Assembly (NCBI GenBank): GCA_020431135.1
Contig: JAGQIT010000504.1
Span: forward strand, 1 to 7,105
Direction of reading: 5' to 3'
Source of the DNA: Myxococcales bacterium
Lineage (GTDB): Bacteria > Myxococcota_A > Polyangia > Nannocystales > Nannocystaceae
Length of the DNA stretch: 7,105 nucleotides
Below, piece by piece: positions 4,583 to 7,105 of the stretch (within the stretch, counting starts at the first letter, position 1; each line of letters opens with the position of its first letter). The translations under genes were made by a program, and so were the position numbers. The notes beneath the pieces were generated by a model that did not search any database, had not been told where the DNA came from, and saw only the letters and a list, made by a program, of their open reading frames with translations.

Positions 4583-6583
4583 CTAGAACTCGGGCTCGCT
4601 CTGCCTGAGGATCGTGCTCGCCAGGGTCCGGAGGGCGGCCTCGCGGCGGGTGGCGACGCGCAGGCGATCGTTGAGCGCCTGGATGACCGCGAGGCCGATC
4701 TCGCCGCTGTCGCGGACGATCCTGCGGAAGCGCCGGGCGTCGAGGGCGAGGGTGCGGACGGGGTCGACCGCGCTCGCGCTGGCGGTGCGCGTGGTCTCGC
4801 CGAGGACGGCGATCTCGCCGAAGCACTCGCCGGCGCCGAGGGTGTTGATCACGGCGCCGTCGCGGAGGATGTCGACGTAGCCCTCGAGGAGCACGTAGAG
4901 GGTGTCGCCCGGGTCGCCCTGGCGGAAGATCATCGCCCCGGCCGCGTAGTCGAGCTCGCGGCAGGCCTCGGCGATCGGCAGGAGGCTCGCCGACGGCATC
5001 GCCGTGAAGAGCGGGATCTCCTTGAGCGAGCTGACGCGGCCGAGGATCCTGTGCATCGCGCTCTGCATCGGCGCCGGCGCGTCCTGGTCGGCGACCATGT
5101 TGGCGACCGACAGCCAGATCGAGCCCTCGGCGTCATCCGCGTCGACGGCGGCGTTCTGGAGCTCGCGCAGCTCTGCGGTCGCCGCCCGCTCGCGTCCGGC
5201 CTGGACGATCGCCGCGCAGGCCCGCTGCGAGAGGGCCGTGAGGAGGGCCGTGCAGCGCTCGCGCAGGGCCTCGCCGGGGCCGACGGTCGACGGGTAGAGG
5301 CGGGTGAAGATCCGCCAGTAGAGGTCGCCGGCGAGGCGCTGGTGCGGGGCGGCGTCGGGCTCGAGCTCGAGGGCGCGCAGGAGGGTGTCGGCCGCCAGCG
5401 CGTAGGCGTCGGCGATCCTGTTGCGGAGCGCGTGGAGGTCGTCGGCGGCGGCCTCGGCGGCGAGGAGGGCGTCGAGGTGGGCCTCGCTGTCGGCGACGGG
5501 CTCGAGGATCGCCTCGGCGGTCTCGAGGGCGTGGGCGAGGCGCTCCGCCCGGCGCATGCGCTCGCGCGTCCCGGCGACCCAGGCCTCGACGTCGCCGAGG
5601 AGCTCCGAGACGTCGGGGTAGCGGCGCTCCGGCACCCGCTCGAGCGCGCGCATGCAGATCTGCTCGATCCCCGAGGGGATCGGCCGCTCCGGGGCCCGCC
5701 GCGACGGCGGCGTGATCGGCTCGATCATCACCCGCATGCCGATCTCGTCGGTGTCGCCGCCGCGGAAGGGGACGCTCAGGGTGAGCAGCTCGTAGAGGAG
5801 GATCCCGAGCGACCAGACGTCGACCTCGACGCCGAGCTTGGCCCCCGCCTCGGTGAATTGCTCGGGGGCCATGTATTCGGGGGTGCCGCCGCGGAGGCGC
5901 GCGCGGACCTGGGTCTCACCGGCGGGCCCGAGGAGCTGGGCCATGCCCCAGTCGACGACGACGATCTCGCCGAGCTCGCCGACGACGATGTTGTCCGGCT
6001 TGATGTCGCTGTGGAGAACGCCGCGCTGGTGGGCGTGGGCGACGGCGCGGCAGACGTCGACGAAGACGGAGAGCGCCCGCGTGAGATCGAAGGCGCGGCC
6101 GGCCTCGGGATCGCCGGCCCGGAGCTCGTCGAGGATGTCGACGAGCGGTCGGCCGGTGAGGCGCTTCATCGTGTAGTAGAAGCCGAACTCCGGGCTCCAG
6201 CCGATGTCGTAGATCGGGACGATGTAGGGGTGCTCGAGGCCGGCGGTGATGATCGCCTCCTCGAGGAACGCCTGGACGCGCTGGGGGATGCCGACGTGGC
6301 GATCGGCGAGGATCTTGAGGGCGACGCTGCGGCGGAGGTCGCGGTCGGTGGCGAGGTGGACCCGGCCGCCGCCGCCGCTGCCGAGCTCGCGGCCGACGAT
6401 GTAGCGGCCGGGCGACGGCTGTGAGAGCGCCGGCGCGTCGTCGTCGAGGCCGGGGTGGATGCCGATGGCGATCCCCATGCGCTTGGCGACCTCAGTCAGC
6501 TCGGTGACGACGGTCTCCGAGATGGGCGCAGCGCTCGCGCCCTCGAACTCGCGCGGTCCGAGGCCTTGAAGGGTCTTTGCCAC
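4583..6583 (-). CDS. Ser/Thr protein kinase with C-terminal cyclic-nucleotide-binding domain (666 aa)
   Basis: A eukaryote-like kinase domain spans about 61-337: glycine loop GSGGGG (68-73), ATP-binding Lys90 in VALK, helix-C Glu109, catalytic HSDIKPDN (191-198, Asp193), DWG (211-213) and GTPEYMAPEQ (233-242). The catalytic core is complete, but Ser replaces Arg in HRD, so it is a non-RD kinase. Residues about 340-515 are Ala/Leu/Glu-rich and helical, partly TPR-like around LLRALELEPDA. Residues 520-642 form a CNB domain; its phosphate-binding cassette FGEIAVLGETTRTAS has Glu590 and Arg599 nine apart, as in PKA regulatory subunits. The natural reading is a kinase controlled in cis by cAMP or cGMP; ligand and target are unknown. 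There is no transmembrane segment, so it is cytoplasmic. The start is GTG 6583-6581, with GGAG unusually close (two bases) and an extended -10-like TGATACCCT six bases upstream. The nudC stop is 32 bases upstream on the same strand, so co-transcription is possible. No terminator fits in the 27 bases after the stop. Confidence 0.93.
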   Translation of the reverse strand: MAKTLQGLGPREFEGASAAPISETVVTELTEVAKRMGIAIGIHPGLDDDAPALSQPSPGRYIVGRELGSGGGGRVHLATDRDLRRSVALKILADRHVGIPQRVQAFLEEAIITAGLEHPYIVPIYDIGWSPEFGFYYTMKRLTGRPLVDILDELRAGDPEAGRAFDLTRALSVFVDVCRAVAHAHQRGVLHSDIKPDNIVVGELGEIVVVDWGMAQLLGPAGETQVRARLRGGTPEYMAPEQFTEAGAKLGVEVDVWSLGILLYELLTLSVPFRGGDTDEIGMRVMIEPITPPSRRAPERPIPSGIEQICMRALERVPERRYPDVSELLGDVEAWVAGTRERMRRAERLAHALETAEAILEPVADSEAHLDALLAAEAAADDLHALRNRIADAYALAADTLLRALELEPDAAPHQRLAGDLYWRIFTRLYPSTVGPGEALRERCTALLTALSQRACAAIVQAGRERAATAELRELQNAAVDADDAEGSIWLSVANMVADQDAPAPMQSAMHRILGRVSSLKEIPLFTAMPSASLLPIAEACRELDYAAGAMIFRQGDPGDTLYVLLEGYVDILRDGAVINTLGAGECFGEIAVLGETTRTASASAVDPVRTLALDARRFRRIVRDSGEIGLAVIQALNDRLRVATRREAALRTLASTILRQSEPEF

Positions 6584-6589
6584 CGCTCC

Positions 6590-6619
6590 AGGGTATCAGC
6601 CTGGGTCTGTCGCGGTCAC
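6590..6619 (-). promoter_or_regulatory. Candidate extended -10 promoter in front of the kinase
   Basis: On the minus strand TGA-TACCCT (6598-6590) lies six bases before the GTG at 6583, with GTGACC (6619-6614, 4 of 6 to TTGACA) 18 bases further upstream, across the nudC stop. A start at this promoter would give a leaderless message. The hexamer is weak (3 of 6), and read-through from nudC is an equally good explanation for expression. Confidence 0.25.
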
Positions 6620-7105
6620 GCGTCGGCGGCGTCGTCAGGTCGCTCGGCCCACGTCGCGATGAGGTGATGAGCGACCGCGATCGCAGGCGGGATCCACAGG
6701 CCGCCGCCGTCGCCGGCGAGGATCGAGCGGACCTCGGCGCGGCTGAACCACCGGGCCTCCTCGAGCTCCTCGCCGTCGACGCAGATATCCTCATCGACGG
6801 CCGCGGCCTCGCAGGCGATCATGAGCTGCGACGGGAAGGGCCAGGGCTGCGAGCCGCGGTAGCGCACCGCGTCGCAGGTCACCCCGGCCTCCTCGAGGAC
6901 CTCACGACGGACGGCGTTCTCGACGGTCTCGCCGGGCTCGACGAAGCCGGCGAGGCAGGTGAAGAGGCCGGGTGGGAAGCGGGGCTGGCGGCCGAGGAGG
7001 CAGCGGTCGCCGCGGTGGACGAGCATGATCACCACCGGATCGGTGCGCGGGAAGTGCTCGGCGGCGCAGGCCGGGCACACCCGCTTGTAGCCGGCGTCGC
7101 GGAGC
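6616..7105 (-). CDS. nudC: NAD(H) pyrophosphatase NudC, C-terminal 162 residues (runs off right edge)
   Basis: NudC hydrolyses NADH/NAD+ to NMN(H) and AMP and removes NAD caps from RNA 5' ends. The frame is open from base 7104 to TGA 6618-6616. Counting from the first visible residue, CPAC (10-13) is the second half of the family's zinc ribbon, followed by the usual FPRTDPVVI (18-26). The Nudix box is complete: Gly53, Glu59, Arg67-Glu68, Glu71-Glu72, Gly74. SQPWPFPSQLM (85-95) is the NAD(H)-specific signature that separates NudC from other Nudix enzymes, and LWIPPAIAVAHHLI near the end matches the conserved C-terminus. The first zinc-ribbon cysteines and the N-terminal domain lie beyond the edge. 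A GTG at 7080-7078 is inside the zinc ribbon and is not the start. The kinase gene follows after 32 bases on the same strand. No missing motif or frameshift is seen in the visible part. Confidence 0.95.
   Translation of the reverse strand, partial: LRDAGYKRVCPACAAEHFPRTDPVVIMLVHRGDRCLLGRQPRFPPGLFTCLAGFVEPGETVENAVRREVLEEAGVTCDAVRYRGSQPWPFPSQLMIACEAAAVDEDICVDGEELEEARWFSRAEVRSILAGDGGGLWIPPAIAVAHHLIATWAERPDDAADA

Noticed and set aside
5051..6424. 457-codon open frame on the plus strand
   Set aside because: It is antisense to the kinase gene, whose kinase and CNB motifs are unmistakable. The plus-strand product is low-complexity Gly/Val/Arg/Asp with no domain.

Overview
The window is very GC-rich, with strong third-position GC bias that leaves long open frames opposite and beside the real genes. 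It looks like a chromosomal segment of a Myxococcota-type bacterium (the former delta-proteobacterial myxobacteria). The case rests on several traits together: a eukaryote-like Ser/Thr protein kinase fused to a cyclic-nucleotide-binding domain, Lys/Ala/Thr-rich histone-H1-like proteins, a cysteine-rich lipoprotein, a lipidated L,D-transpeptidase, and GTG starts without clear Shine-Dalgarno sites. The taxonomic call is inference; there is no rRNA or other marker gene here.

Layout from left to right. (1) The N-terminal 50 codons of a Lys/Ala/Thr-rich protein run off the left edge on the minus strand (1-150), with a candidate sigma70-type promoter at 228-256. (2) A strong rho-independent terminator (287-329, minus) ends the transcript of (3) a cysteine-rich putative lipoprotein gene (373-1101, minus). 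(4) A 257-base divergent intergenic region holds an imperfect palindrome (1131-1151), a 15-bp motif also found upstream of the left-edge gene, and a candidate promoter for (5) a 720-residue lipoprotein L,D-transpeptidase of YkuD/YcbB type (1359-3521, plus). (6) A roughly 100-base gap with a hairpin, a direct repeat and an extended -10 leads to (7) an H1-like protein (3620-4555, plus). Its order is helical head, acidic stretch, perfect KKTAA and KSKKTA repeats, and a C-terminal winged-helix-like domain. (8) Convergent to it, only 27 bases away, is a kinase-CNB fusion gene (4583-6583, minus). (9) 32 bases upstream of the kinase, on the same strand, lies the C-terminal part of nudC (6616-7105, minus), cut by the right edge.

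The genes do not form one recognisable pathway. Two are envelope proteins (an L,D-transpeptidase and a Cys-rich lipoprotein) that diverge from a shared regulatory region. Two encode lysine-rich, probably nucleic-acid-binding proteins. nudC and the kinase could be co-transcribed. No RNA gene, CRISPR array, transposase or defence system is visible. The items most worth following are the single-chain cyclic-nucleotide-sensing kinase, the H1-like protein with its recently duplicated repeats, and the small regulatory motifs between genes.
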